Source: an uncultured Propionibacterium sp. (GTDB taxonomy: Bacteria > Actinomycetota > Actinomycetes > Propionibacteriales > Propionibacteriaceae). From it: 64,000 bases of DNA. This document shows positions 24,353-33,265 of the stretch, piece after piece. The notes beneath the pieces were generated by a model, which made no database searches, was not told where the DNA came from, and worked only from the letters and a program-made list of their open reading frames with translations. Numbering within the stretch: the first letter of the stretch is position 1; every line of letters begins with the position of its first letter. Made by a program: the position numbers and the translations under genes. The DNA lies in assembly GCA_938036835.1 (NCBI GenBank), contig CALHWB010000018.1:11794-75793 (forward strand), given 5' to 3'.

Positions 24353-25522
24353 TCACCGTACCCGGTGAGCGCGATCCAGGCCGGCGCGCAGATCGTCGAC
24401 CAGGTCGATGGCCGGTTCGATGCCGGCGGAAACCCGCAGCATGCCCGCGCTGATGCCCGCAGCCCGCTGGGCTTGGGGGCTCATCGCCGCGTGGGTCATC
24501 GAGGCCGGATGGGCGATCAGGGATTCCACCCCGCCCAGCGATTCGGCCAGGCAGAAGACCTGGAGTCCACGGCAGCAGGCTTCTACCGCCCGCCGCCCGC
24601 CGGCCAGTTCGAAGGCGATCATGGAACCGAAACTGGACTGTTGCCGGGCGGCGATCCGATGCCCGGGATGACCGGGCAACCCCGGATAGTACAGCCGGGC
24701 CACCTGTGGGTGGGCCTGTAACAGCTCGACCAGGGCTGCGGCATTGGCGTCGTGGACGCGCACCCGGGCGTCCAAGGTGCGCAGCCCGCGCAGCGTCAAC
24801 CAGCCATCCCAGGCGCTGCCGGTGACGCCCAGCAGGTTCGCCCAGTGGGCCAGCAATTCGCCGTGCGCGGCGGTCCGGGCCACCAAGGCACCGCCGACCA
24901 CATCGGAATGCCCGTTGATGAACTTGGTGGTCGAATGCATCACGACATCGGCCCCGAAATCGATGGGACGTTGCCTGATCGGCGAACAGAAGGTGTTGTC
25001 CACTAGTACTGTCGCCCCCGCCCGGTGGGCCAGCGCGATCGCTTCTGCCAGATCGACCAGTCGCAGCAGCGGGTTGGAGGGGGTCTCGATCAGCATCAGG
25101 TCGGCGGGTTCGCGCAGTGCCTGCGCCAAGGCCGGCAGGTTGGTCTGGTCAATGTGGTCAACCTGGAAGCCTGCCCAACCGGCCAGTTGGTTGAACAGCC
25201 GCCAGGAACCGCCATAACAGTCGTGTGGGACGATCAGGCGGCCGCCTGACGGCAGCAACGCGGTCAATGCGGTGGTCAACGCGGCCAGTCCCGACGCGGT
25301 CACGATGCCGTGCGCGCCTGCCTCCAGGGTGGCGATCGCGGCACCAAGCTGATCCCGGGTGGGGTTAGCCGTCCGGGAGTATTCGTATCCGCTGCTCTTG
25401 CCAGGTTCGGCGAAGGAATAGTTGGTGCTGGGGTACAGCGGCGGGACGATGGAATGGTACGCCGGGTCGGTGTCCAGCCCGGTGCGCAGGCCGCGGCCCA
25501 ACGGTGAGATCTCGCCGATCAT
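24353..25522 (-). CDS. metB: Cystathionine gamma-synthase (Cys/Met PLP enzyme)
   Basis: This 389-residue Cys/Met-metabolism PLP enzyme carries the active-site Lys in VVMHSTTKFINGHSDVVGG. It also has EYSRTANPTRDQL, the Tyr-Arg segment that contacts PLP phosphate, and the C-terminal SLGGVESLIAHPASMTHAAMS. MetB, cystathionine gamma-lyase and related lyases are hard to separate by motif; MetB is favoured by overall similarity. The upstream ATG has a weak TATCCT -10-like motif 8 bases away rather than a Shine-Dalgarno sequence. Confidence 0.85.
   Translation of the reverse strand: MIGEISPLGRGLRTGLDTDPAYHSIVPPLYPSTNYSFAEPGKSSGYEYSRTANPTRDQLGAAIATLEAGAHGIVTASGLAALTTALTALLPSGGRLIVPHDCYGGSWRLFNQLAGWAGFQVDHIDQTNLPALAQALREPADLMLIETPSNPLLRLVDLAEAIALAHRAGATVLVDNTFCSPIRQRPIDFGADVVMHSTTKFINGHSDVVGGALVARTAAHGELLAHWANLLGVTGSAWDGWLTLRGLRTLDARVRVHDANAAALVELLQAHPQVARLYYPGLPGHPGHRIAARQQSSFGSMIAFELAGGRRAVEACCRGLQVFCLAESLGGVESLIAHPASMTHAAMSPQAQRAAGISAGMLRVSAGIEPAIDLVDDLRAGLDRAHRVR
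24355..24360 (-). promoter_or_regulatory. Leaderless -10 element of the DUF4032 gene
   Basis: TACGGT on the minus strand ends 6 bases before the ATG at 24348. It touches the end of metB, so the gene may be transcribed independently of metB. Confidence 0.45.
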
Positions 25523-25563
25523 GGGTCAACAGGATAGCCGCCCGCCGCCATCCGGGCAGCGAA

Positions 25564-25593
25564 AGTGGGGTCCACCCTGGGGTGAACCCCACT
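25564..25593 (-). terminator. Hairpin downstream of the ABC ATPase gene
   Basis: AGTGGGGT and ACCCCACT pair across 14 bases, 16 bases past the stop of the ATPase gene on the minus strand. A short TTTC follows the stem. It probably separates that transcript from metB. Confidence 0.55.
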
Positions 25594-25609
25594 GCCCGGG
25601 GTGCTTTGA

Positions 25610-26710
25610 TCAAGAGATCCGATTTCCATCGGCCGGGTCGAAGACATGCACGGCGTTCGGGTCCACCGTCAACCGGACGGTTGCGCCGCGCACCGGGGGA
25701 GTGCGGGTGGTGATGCGGGCCACCAAATGCTGTTCGGTGTCGCCGGCCATGATGGCCTCGGATTGACCGGTCAGCGCGCCATACAGATAGGAGTCCGCTC
25801 CGGTCTCCTCGACGACCGCGATCTCCATGCCGATCCCGCGGTCGTCGTTGGCCAGTTCGAAGGATTCCGGGCGGATACCGATCACCACGCTGTCGCCGGT
25901 GGCCCGGGCGGTGATCTCCCGGGCCAGCGGCAGCAGGTGATCGCTGACCGACACGCCGCCATCCACGATCCGGGCGGTGATCAGGTTCATCGCCGGGGAT
26001 CCGATGAAACCGGCAACGAACAGGTTGCCGGGCCGGTCGTAGAGGGTCAGCGGGCTGTCTACCTGCTGCAACAGGCCGTCCTTCATGACTGCCACCCGGT
26101 CGCCCATCGTCATCGCCTCGACCTGATCGTGGGTGACATAGACGGTGGTCACCCCCAGGCGGGTTTGCAGGGCGGCGATCTGGGTGCGGGTTTGGACGCG
26201 CAGCTTGGCATCCAGATTCGACAGCGGCTCGTCCATCAGGAAGACCTGCGGGTTACGCACGATGGCCCGGCCCATCGCCACCCGCTGGCGTTGCCCGCCG
26301 GACAGATTCTTCGGTTTCCGCGCCAGCAACTCCGTCAGGCCCAGCAAATCGGCGGCGTCGCGGACCCTGCGGTCGCGTTCTTCCTTATTGACGCCCTGCA
26401 TCTTGAGCGCGAACCCCATATTGTCGGCCACCGTCATGTGCGGGTAGAGGGCATAGTTCTGGAAGACCATCGCGATGTCGCGATCCTTCGGGGGCAGATC
26501 GGTGACATCGCGGTCGCCGATCCACACCGAGCCCGCATTGACCTCCTCCAGCCCGGCGAGCATCCGCAAGGAGGTGGATTTGCCGCAGCCCGAGGGGCCG
26601 ACGAGAACCATAAACTCGCCATCGCCGATCTCTAGGTTGAGCTTGTTGACCGCCGGGTGATCGGCACCCGGGTAGACGCGCGAGGCATCCTGGTATCTGA
26701 CAGTGGCCAT
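25610..26710 (-). CDS. ugpC: UgpC/MsmK-type carbohydrate ABC transporter ATPase
   Basis: This 366-residue ATPase has Walker A GPSGCGKST, signature LSGGQRQRVAMGRA, Walker B VFLMDEPLSNLDAK and switch His (VYVTHDQVEAM). A MalK-like TOBE regulatory domain covers about residues 240-366. It energises import by CUT1 sugar transporters. No permease or binding protein is adjacent, so it probably serves several transporters encoded elsewhere, as MsmK and MsmX do. The ATG at 26710 follows GGAAAGGA; a longer frame reaches 26830 but lacks support. Confidence 0.9.
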   Translation of the reverse strand: MATVRYQDASRVYPGADHPAVNKLNLEIGDGEFMVLVGPSGCGKSTSLRMLAGLEEVNAGSVWIGDRDVTDLPPKDRDIAMVFQNYALYPHMTVADNMGFALKMQGVNKEERDRRVRDAADLLGLTELLARKPKNLSGGQRQRVAMGRAIVRNPQVFLMDEPLSNLDAKLRVQTRTQIAALQTRLGVTTVYVTHDQVEAMTMGDRVAVMKDGLLQQVDSPLTLYDRPGNLFVAGFIGSPAMNLITARIVDGGVSVSDHLLPLAREITARATGDSVVIGIRPESFELANDDRGIGMEIAVVEETGADSYLYGALTGQSEAIMAGDTEQHLVARITTRTPPVRGATVRLTVDPNAVHVFDPADGNRIS

Positions 26711-26861
26711 GAGCCACCCATCCTTTCCATGGGCAGGAACGTGCCCAACGATCCGTGGTGGATAAGAATCCGTGGTGGGAGGGTACGAAGACCGCTTCGT
26801 CCTCGCGTCTAAGTCTGCCACGACAGCCAACCCGAGTCCAAGAGCTCCGGCGGGGAGTCGC

Positions 26862-27227
26862 TCAAGCGGGTTCGGCCAGCCAGGCGATCAACTGCCAGCG
26901 GCCGTCGGCATGCAGGAACACCCGCAGGTCGTCGAAGACCTGGACGGCGTCGGGTTCGGCGATCGCCCAGGTCTCGACCCGGCAGCGCGCGGTCGCCCGG
27001 AAACGCCCGTGCAATTCGACCTGTTGCATGGTGGTGCGCCGCTGGGCGCCGGTGTTCAACCCGGCCAGGAACTCGCTTCGGGTGGCCAGCATGCCTCCGG
27101 GACGACCCATGATGAACCGGTCATGCAGCAGGGTCTCGAAGAATGCGCTGTCGGCAGCGGATTCGGCGGCTCCGATGAGTTCGTTGATGGTCAGCAACTC
27201 GGTCAGTGCATGGTCGCCCTCGATCAT
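26862..27227 (-). CDS. SnoaL/NTF2-like small protein
   Basis: This 121-residue protein has the alpha+beta pattern of NTF2-like proteins: an N-terminal helix (ALTELLTINELIGAAE), AFFETLLHDRFIMGRPGG, and a C-terminal sheet ending LRVFLHADGRWQLIAWLAEP. The function is unknown. I chose the ATG at 27227 because a leaderless -10 element precedes it; ATG 27236 is an in-frame alternative. It is divergent from the DedA-like gene. Confidence 0.72.
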   Translation of the reverse strand: MIEGDHALTELLTINELIGAAESAADSAFFETLLHDRFIMGRPGGMLATRSEFLAGLNTGAQRRTTMQQVELHGRFRATARCRVETWAIAEPDAVQVFDDLRVFLHADGRWQLIAWLAEPA

Positions 27228-27234
27228 GGGAGAC

Positions 27235-27240
27235 ATCCTA
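27235..27240 (-). promoter_or_regulatory. Leaderless -10 element of the NTF2-like gene
   Basis: TAGGAT on the minus strand ends 7 bases before the ATG at 27227. It lies 18 bases from the opposing element of the dedA-like gene. Confidence 0.42.
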
Positions 27241-27257
27241 GGTTCCCAAGTACGAGG

Positions 27258-27263
27258 TAGGCT
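27258..27263 (+). promoter_or_regulatory. Leaderless -10 element of the DedA-like gene
   Basis: TAGGCT ends 6 bases before the GTG at 27270; no Shine-Dalgarno sequence is present. Confidence 0.5.
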
Positions 27264-27269
27264 GCCCGC

Positions 27270-28181
27270 GTGATTGACGAGCGTGACGAGCAGGTATTCG
27301 AACGCCCGGGGGACGCCACGCGGCAGACCAGCCAAGCAGGCCAGAGTTTTACCGATCGGCGGCCGGCCACGCCTGGCGTGCGATCACCCGACGTTGATCC
27401 CATGGCCGAGGACTCGGCCGATGCCGCCCGGGGCGGGCGGGACACCGCCCCGGGCGATTCCGGTCCGGGACCGGGCCGGTCGGCGGAGAAGGAATGGTGG
27501 GACGATCCTGCGATGCCCTGGCGGCACAAACCGGGGCGCGCCGACCTAAGCTGCCTGGCCTGGATCGGTATAGCGAGTGTATTCGGTCTGGCCATGATCC
27601 CGGTGCGCGCCTGGTTGCTGGGTGCCCCCGAACGCCTGCCCTGGCTGGTGGCGTTGCTGGGTTCACGCTCCGGTACCGCGGGGCTGGGTTCCCTGGTGCG
27701 GGTGGGCACCGGTATCGATTGGGTGTGGCCGATCCTGCTTGGGACGCTGCTGTCGATGAAGTTCGACTGGGTTTACTGGTGGGCGGGCAAGCTCTGGGGC
27801 CGCGGCATGATCGAGGTCTGGGCCAGTCAATCGGCGCGGGCCGCCCGCAACTACGCCCGGGTGGAACGCTGGGCCGACAAGCTCGGCTGGCTCGGCATCT
27901 TCGTGGCATACGTGCCGATTCCGCTGCCCATCATGGCGGTGGTGTTCGTTCTGGCGGGTGCCCAGGGGTGGAGTGTGCGCAGGTTCTTGCTGCTGGACGC
28001 CCTGGCATCCCTGAGCTGGTTGCTGATCTATTTCGTCTTTGGCTATACGGTCGGCGAACCGGCCGCAGCGCTGCTGGAGCTTTACGGACGGATCGCGAAC
28101 TATGTGGCCATCGGCCTGGTCGTGGTCGTGATCGGGATGGGTTTCCTGCGGGCGAGGGACCGCGCCCAGCCCGGGCGCTGA
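27270..28181 (+). CDS. DedA-like (VTT domain) membrane protein
   Basis: This 303-residue protein has a hydrophilic, Asp/Gly-rich N-terminal 90 residues. Several membrane segments follow and resemble the DedA/VTT fold. They include a segment at about 95-115, WAGKLWGRGMIEVWASQS, and VAYVPIPLPIMAVVFVLAGAQGW (the re-entrant loop region). DedA proteins act in membrane lipid homeostasis as possible flippases. The long cytoplasmic N-terminus is unusual for the family. Confidence 0.72.
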   Translation: MIDERDEQVFERPGDATRQTSQAGQSFTDRRPATPGVRSPDVDPMAEDSADAARGGRDTAPGDSGPGPGRSAEKEWWDDPAMPWRHKPGRADLSCLAWIGIASVFGLAMIPVRAWLLGAPERLPWLVALLGSRSGTAGLGSLVRVGTGIDWVWPILLGTLLSMKFDWVYWWAGKLWGRGMIEVWASQSARAARNYARVERWADKLGWLGIFVAYVPIPLPIMAVVFVLAGAQGWSVRRFLLLDALASLSWLLIYFVFGYTVGEPAAALLELYGRIANYVAIGLVVVVIGMGFLRARDRAQPGR

Positions 28182-28219
28182 ATCGTCCGCGGGGCCGCCA
28201 GAACCCTCCGCCGGCTGAG

Positions 28220-28246
28220 ACAACCCTTGGAATTTCTCAGGGTTGT
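28220..28246. repeat. Inverted repeat downstream of the DedA-like gene
   Basis: ACAACCCT and AGGGTTGT pair across 11 bases, about 40 bases after the stop. It is a weak terminator or a protein-binding palindrome. Confidence 0.4.
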
Positions 28247-28302
28247 GCCGGAAACTGCCCTTTGCTCGCGGCTATGTACGTGATCTGGGCAACGACTCGG
28301 GT

Positions 28303-28308
28303 TAGCGT
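28303..28308 (+). promoter_or_regulatory. Leaderless -10 element of the small membrane protein gene
   Basis: TAGCGT ends 6 bases before the ATG at 28315. This supports both the gene and its start. Confidence 0.48.
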
Positions 28309-28314
28309 CGAGAC

Positions 28315-28575
28315 ATGAGCCGCCGACAACGACCCGGAGACCGGACCAGATGGCCCGAACTCGCCGTGCTGAAATGCAGCACGCTGCTGATCGGTCTGCC
28401 GGCGCTGCTGCATCTGCTGCTTGGCCTCAGCCAGGCCAGGTACGGTGGTTGGCTAGCCGTTGGCGGCACCCTGGCGGTTGGTATCGGGCTCTCGGTCGTC
28501 TATCACCGCAGGCCCACCGGTCGCGCACTAGGCGATGGCATCATGGCCGACGATCCCGCCTGGGCGAAAGCCTGA
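28315..28575 (+). CDS. Small two-helix membrane protein, unknown
   Basis: This 86-residue protein has a basic N-terminus and two hydrophobic segments (about residues 22-40 and 45-62), then a short polar tail with MADDPAWAKA. I do not recognise a family. A leaderless promoter motif precedes it, which makes a real gene likely. It ends 33 bases before the convergent mmpL-type gene. Confidence 0.58.
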   Translation: MSRRQRPGDRTRWPELAVLKCSTLLIGLPALLHLLLGLSQARYGGWLAVGGTLAVGIGLSVVYHRRPTGRALGDGIMADDPAWAKA

Positions 28576-28608
28576 CCGCTGCCGGCGCGCAACCGGTGGA
28601 GCCCAGGA

Positions 28609-30879
28609 TCAGTGCCTGATGCCGTAGCGTTCGTACAGGCGGCCCAGCGGGCCCGGAGCCCACCAGTTCCAGTGGCCCATGATCGTCATGGTCGCCGGCA
28701 CCAGAAGCATCCGCACCAGGGTGGCGTCCATCACCACCATGATCGCCAGGGCCACCCCGATCTGCTTGATCGCCAGCATGTCGCCGAAGACGAAACCGAC
28801 GAACACCGCCACGATGATCGCGGCGGCCGAGGTGATGATGCGCCCCGAACGCTGTAGCCCGCGCTCCACGGCCTCGTCGTTGGCCAGCCCGGCATCCCAA
28901 TACTCCTTTATCCGGGCCACCAGGAAAACCTCGTAGTCCATCGAGAGCCCAAACCCGAAGGCAAACATGCATGCCACGATGAAGGTTTCCAATCCTGGGG
29001 TCTGCGGCAGGCCCAGGTGGCCGCCCTCGAACAACCAGGTGGTCGCCCCCAGCGCGGCGGCCAGCGAGAACAGGTTGATCACCAGGGCTTTCAGCGGAAT
29101 GATCAGTGAGCCGGTCATCAGGAACAACAACACGAACACCGCCGCCACCACGACCAGCAGGGCCAACGGTGCGCGTTCGACCAGTGCGGTGGTGAAGTCA
29201 TGCTGGGCGGCGGCGTCCCCACCGACGAGGAACCCGTAACCGGGGTCGAAATCGCGTAGCTCGGTGACCAGACCGATCACCTCGGGTCCCACGGGGTCGT
29301 CGACATCCAGGTGCAGGTCGAGCCGGGTACGCCCGGCGTCCTGGGGTAGTGGCATGGCGACCACGTGGGTCAGTTGGGGATGATCGGCGCGGATCCGGTC
29401 GATCAGGCCGGCTGCCTCGGCCGGTGGCAGGTCGGCTACCGCGACGACCTCCGGATTGGCCAACGCCGGATAGTCGGCCTGTAAGGTGTCGTAGGCGTGC
29501 GCCGAGGCGGCAGCGTCGGGCAGGTATTCCAGATAATTCGAGCGCATCTGCAGCCTGCCAAGCGGCGCTGCCAATACCGCCATGCTGGCCACGATCACCA
29601 CGATGATGAGCCATGGGATGCGGTGCACGGCGTGTGCCAGACGAGAGAACGCGCCCTCATCGGAGGAGGCGTCGCCGATCGCCCGGGTCACCGTCCCGAT
29701 TACCGGGGCTCGGCTCAGCAGGGAAGGCCGCACCATGGCCGCGCCCATCAGCACCAGCAGCGCCGGGATGAGCGTCACCGCGGTCAGCACGGCCAGGATG
29801 GTCACCAGGATGCCGCCGAAGGCGATCGAGCGGAGTATCGGGGAATCGAAAACCAGCAGGCCGGCAACCGCGCAGGCGATCGTCAACGCCGAGAAGAAGA
29901 CGGTGCGGCCCGCGGTGGCCACCGTGTCCTGGGTGGCAGCGGCGATCAGTGCGCGCAACCCCGCGCGCTCCGGCAGGCGGCTGCCGTCGGGCGGCCAGCC
30001 GTTAGCCTCAAGGCGGTTGGCGATTTCCTCGCGGTAACGGCTGACCACCAGCAGCCCGTAGTCGATCGACAGGGCCAACCCGATTATGGAGATCACGTTC
30101 AGGATGAAACTGTTGATGTCCATCGCGAAGGTGAGCCCCCAGATGCCGGCCATCCCCAGGGCGATGGTGACCAGGGCGCTGGTCAGCGGCAGACCAGCGG
30201 CGAGCACCCCGCCGAAGACGATGATCAGCAAGAACAACGCCACCGGCAGACCGATCGACTCACCGCGCACCAGATCGGAGCGCACCAGGGCGTTGATGTC
30301 GTCGCTGATGATCGGGTTGGACAGGGCCCACACGGTCGCCTGGCTGAAATCGGCGGCCAGATCGGCCGCGAACCGCGTAGTGGCCTCCGCAACCTCGGCA
30401 TGGGCCCGCTCATTGGCCTTGGCGTCCAGATCGTCGGCCAGGGTGATCGCGACCACGAAACCGTCCCGTTCGGTGCTGATCAGGGCCGCCACCCGGGGAT
30501 CGGTGAAATCTGGCACCGGACCGGCCGGGTCGGCGGCGGCGAACGGGTCGGCGACGCTGGCCACCCCGGCGATATCGCCGAATCGGGGGCGCTGCTCGGC
30601 CATGAACCTCATCAGTCTAGCGAGGTCGGCTGGCAGGCTGACGCCCCGTACCACCAGGGTGATGCTTGTGTCCCGCTTGGGGCCGGAATCGATGGCATCT
30701 GCCACCGCCGCCGATTCGGTACCCGGAGTGATCGCGCCGCCATTGGTGAGGCGTTCGAACAGCCCGCCCTGGCCGAACCCCTGGAAGGTTGCGACCATAG
30801 CCGCCGCCACCAGCAGCAGCCAGCAGAGCAAGGTGATCAAGGGCCGTCGTGCGATCCCTCGACCGAGACTTTGGAACAT
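28609..30879 (-). CDS. MMPL/RND-family membrane transporter
   Basis: This 756-residue protein shows the MMPL layout. Membrane segment 1 (about 15-35) is followed by an extracytoplasmic domain (40-180), a five-to-six-helix bundle (about 185-380), a second extracytoplasmic domain (about 420-540) and a second helix bundle. Duplicated signature segments ALSIDYGLLVVSRYREE and GLSMDYEVFLVARIKEY carry the Asp-Tyr pairs of the proton path. Such proteins export lipids or other hydrophobic molecules. The ATG at 30879 has AAGGA 7 bases upstream. Confidence 0.9.
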   Translation of the reverse strand: MFQSLGRGIARRPLITLLCWLLLVAAAMVATFQGFGQGGLFERLTNGGAITPGTESAAVADAIDSGPKRDTSITLVVRGVSLPADLARLMRFMAEQRPRFGDIAGVASVADPFAAADPAGPVPDFTDPRVAALISTERDGFVVAITLADDLDAKANERAHAEVAEATTRFAADLAADFSQATVWALSNPIISDDINALVRSDLVRGESIGLPVALFLLIIVFGGVLAAGLPLTSALVTIALGMAGIWGLTFAMDINSFILNVISIIGLALSIDYGLLVVSRYREEIANRLEANGWPPDGSRLPERAGLRALIAAATQDTVATAGRTVFFSALTIACAVAGLLVFDSPILRSIAFGGILVTILAVLTAVTLIPALLVLMGAAMVRPSLLSRAPVIGTVTRAIGDASSDEGAFSRLAHAVHRIPWLIIVVIVASMAVLAAPLGRLQMRSNYLEYLPDAAASAHAYDTLQADYPALANPEVVAVADLPPAEAAGLIDRIRADHPQLTHVVAMPLPQDAGRTRLDLHLDVDDPVGPEVIGLVTELRDFDPGYGFLVGGDAAAQHDFTTALVERAPLALLVVVAAVFVLLFLMTGSLIIPLKALVINLFSLAAALGATTWLFEGGHLGLPQTPGLETFIVACMFAFGFGLSMDYEVFLVARIKEYWDAGLANDEAVERGLQRSGRIITSAAAIIVAVFVGFVFGDMLAIKQIGVALAIMVVMDATLVRMLLVPATMTIMGHWNWWAPGPLGRLYERYGIRH

Positions 30880-30970
30880 CGAGATTCCTTCCCCCCACCG
30901 CGCCGAGAGCAACTGTACTGCTCCGGGCCGGGCCCGCGACCCACCGCTGCCGGGCTGGCGGGGCGCTTGC

Positions 30971-30976
30971 TAGGCT
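30971..30976 (+). promoter_or_regulatory. Leaderless -10 element of galM
   Basis: TAGGCT ends 6 bases before the GTG at 30983; there is no Shine-Dalgarno sequence. Confidence 0.5.
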
Positions 30977-30982
30977 CACCGG

Positions 30983-31960
30983 GTGATCGACTATCGCCGC
31001 TGGGGTCGAGGTGCCGACGGCCAGCCGATTGGGCTTTGGACGCTCAGCGACCGCGAGCACCAGGCGCGGTTCACCGAGTGGGGGGCCCGTTGGCTCGGGT
31101 GGCGAGCGGCCGGTCGTCAACTGCTGATGGGGCCCATGAACGCCCAGCTGGTGGCCGGTGACAAGTGGTTCGTCGGGGTGACGGTTGGCCGGTTCGCCAA
31201 CCGGATCGGTCACGGCCGTTTCCGGATAGGTACCCGGTGCTATCAGATACCCCCTAATGAGGGACGCCATGCGTTGCATGGCGGGGCCCAGGGACTGTGG
31301 GCGAGGACCTGGCAGGCCGGTGCCGGGGAACTGAACGGCCAGCCCACCGTCCGGTTCGACATCGTCAGCCCGGCCGGTGAGATGGGATTCCCCGGCGTGC
31401 TCAAGGTCGAGGTCAGTTTCACCCTAGCCGCCGGGGAATTGCGGATCGGCTATCGCGCGGTCAGCGATGCCAGCACGGTGCTGAACCTGACCAATCACGC
31501 CTACTTCAATCTGGACGGCGGCGATGTGCGAGACCATCGGGTTCAGGTGTTCGCCGACCACGTGGTCGGTGTGGACGACGAATCGGTGCCCACCGGTCAG
31601 CTCTGGCCGGTGGCGGGGAGCGATCTGGATCTGCGCCGGCCCCGCCGGGTGGGTGAGGTATGCGATTCGGCGGATGCCCGGATCCGCGATTGCGGCGGTC
31701 TCGACCACTGCTATGCGCTCAATGCTTCGGGACCGGTGGCCAGGCTGTCCGCCGGCCGGGTGGGGCTGAGCGTGCACACCGACCAGCCGGGCTTGCAGGT
31801 CTACAGCGGCCAGTTCCTTTCCGGGCCATGGCGTCCTCACCAGGGCATCTGCCTGGAAACCCAGCAGTTTCCGGACGCCCCCAATCGTCCCGAGTTCGCC
31901 AGCACGCTGATCGAACCGGGTGTGGAATGGCGGTCGGCAACCAGCTACCGGCTGGACTGA
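30983..31960 (+). CDS. galM: Aldose 1-epimerase family protein
   Basis: This 325-residue galactose mutarotase-fold protein has GRHALHGGAQGLW and NLTNHAYFNLDG (catalytic His region), GLDHCYAL, and the general-base Glu in CLETQQFPDAPNRPEF. It interconverts alpha and beta anomers of aldoses such as galactose. It is divergent from the MMPL gene and unlinked to galK, which lies about 10 kb away. Substrate range is not predictable. Confidence 0.87.
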   Translation: MIDYRRWGRGADGQPIGLWTLSDREHQARFTEWGARWLGWRAAGRQLLMGPMNAQLVAGDKWFVGVTVGRFANRIGHGRFRIGTRCYQIPPNEGRHALHGGAQGLWARTWQAGAGELNGQPTVRFDIVSPAGEMGFPGVLKVEVSFTLAAGELRIGYRAVSDASTVLNLTNHAYFNLDGGDVRDHRVQVFADHVVGVDDESVPTGQLWPVAGSDLDLRRPRRVGEVCDSADARIRDCGGLDHCYALNASGPVARLSAGRVGLSVHTDQPGLQVYSGQFLSGPWRPHQGICLETQQFPDAPNRPEFASTLIEPGVEWRSATSYRLD

Positions 31961-32041
31961 GCAGCCGGCTGGGTCAGGCCCGGATTTCATCGACCGCACT
32001 CCGGGCGGGCACAATGGACTTCGACGCGCCCCGCGCGACCA

Positions 32042-32114
32042 GCCTCCGTAGCTCAGCGGCCAGAGCACCCGCCTTGTAAGCGGGGGGTCGAGGGTTCGAC
32101 TCCCTCCGGGGGCT
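32042..32114 (+). tRNA. tRNA-Thr (anticodon TGT)
   Basis: This 73-base cloverleaf has acceptor arms GCCTCCG/CGGGGGC, an anticodon stem CCCGC/GCGGG around loop CTTGTAA (anticodon TGT, reading ACA), and a T arm with GGTTCGACTCC. The CCA is not encoded. Its 3' half is repeated in degraded form at 33809-33850, marking it as an integration site. Confidence 0.95.
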
Positions 32115-32263
32115 CCGCCGATGGCGAGTCCGAGTGGGGTCAGCTTTGGGAGCGGGTGCGGATGCACCGGCTCATGGATGTGTATGAGCCGAAACCGTGC
32201 AAGCAGCTGCTAGGCGATGTGACGCACTTAGACTCCAACCAAAACTAGACGACGGGGTGGACG

Positions 32264-32404
32264 ATGAAGATCCGTAACGGTGCTGCCGCCGCCACAGCGC
32301 TGGCACTGTTAGCTGGCTGCGGCCCGGGCGTGCGGCTCATAGAGGCATGCCGCCACCCACGGATCTGGAGGCATACGACGAGGATGACCGGTGAAACAGT
32401 CTGA
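32264..32404 (+). pseudogene. Lipoprotein signal-peptide remnant
   Basis: The ATG at 32264 (GGGGTGG upstream) begins a 46-codon frame. Its first 19 residues are a textbook lipoprotein signal with lipobox LLAGC. After Gly-Pro-Gly it turns into unrelated sequence and stops, overlapping the next gene. It looks like the 5' end of a lipoprotein gene joined by deletion to the region before the DUF3800 gene. Confidence 0.5.
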
Positions 32405-33152
32405 TCGTGCGCCTATCCTCGCCCGCAAGGTCAAGGTTTCATCTGTGTTTATCGATGAGTCTGGTGCCAAGAATTCTGCGGGAGGGTTTTTCGTTGTCGG
32501 CTTCGTTAAATCTCGAAAAACCCCAACACTCGCGCGCGACATGCGGGATGTTCGGCAGAAGCATAGGCACTACGAAGAAGCTAAGTTTGGGCGCATAAAT
32601 CGTAACAATACTGGGTTCTACTTCGATCTGGCTGAAATGCTGGCCGCTGCTGATGTCCGGATCGGTGGGTCAGTCTACGACTCCCGAAGGCACTTCCCCA
32701 GTAACGAGCCGACATGGAAGGTCCAGGCGCGCATGTCAGCCCAGCTGGTCCTAGGTAACCTGAACCGTGGAGAGTTGCTCAACGTGTTCGTCGATCTTGT
32801 CCAAACGCCGCGCAGGGAGAGCGTTGCCAAACTGGTTCGGGAAAGGGTGAACGGGGTGCTCGGTCAACGCGTTGTCGTTGCGTCCTACGACTTCGACTCG
32901 CAGAGCACAGACTTGCTTCAGTTAGCGGACCTGGTTGCGGGAGCGATAGCCTATGAGCGGCGTCAGTGGACTGGTGACACCCCGGATGCGCCAGGGGAAG
33001 CCAAGACACCAAAGGCACAAGTATCAGCGAGGTTGCGCCGGGCTTTCGGGTTGGATTCGTTTGCCGACGTGCATCGGGGCAAAGTGAACATTCTTACGAT
33101 GAAGACCGAACCGAAACCGCTGCCGGGGTTTGACCTGGGACCCCTCGCGTGA
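32391..33152 (+). CDS. DUF3800 domain protein
   Basis: This 253-residue protein has the two DUF3800 hallmarks: an N-terminal FIDESG (acidic pair, residues about 20-25) and a C-terminal Asp-rich helix DSQSTDLLQLADLVAGAIAYE. DUF3800 proteins have an RNase H-like fold and occur often on mobile elements and near defence genes; their activity is not settled. The GTG at 32391 has GAGGA upstream. Base composition is lower in GC than that of the flanking core genes, consistent with transfer. Confidence 0.82.
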   Translation: MKQSDRAPILARKVKVSSVFIDESGAKNSAGGFFVVGFVKSRKTPTLARDMRDVRQKHRHYEEAKFGRINRNNTGFYFDLAEMLAAADVRIGGSVYDSRRHFPSNEPTWKVQARMSAQLVLGNLNRGELLNVFVDLVQTPRRESVAKLVRERVNGVLGQRVVVASYDFDSQSTDLLQLADLVAGAIAYERRQWTGDTPDAPGEAKTPKAQVSARLRRAFGLDSFADVHRGKVNILTMKTEPKPLPGFDLGPLA

Positions 33153-33265
33153 AATGCTTGTGGTGTCGGTGGCCTTGGTATGACAGCCAGCACCCACCGG
33201 CCCGGCCTTGGCGCTAGCTGTGGTACCGGACAAGGCGCGTTAATGAGCGCGCACTCAAACGTACG

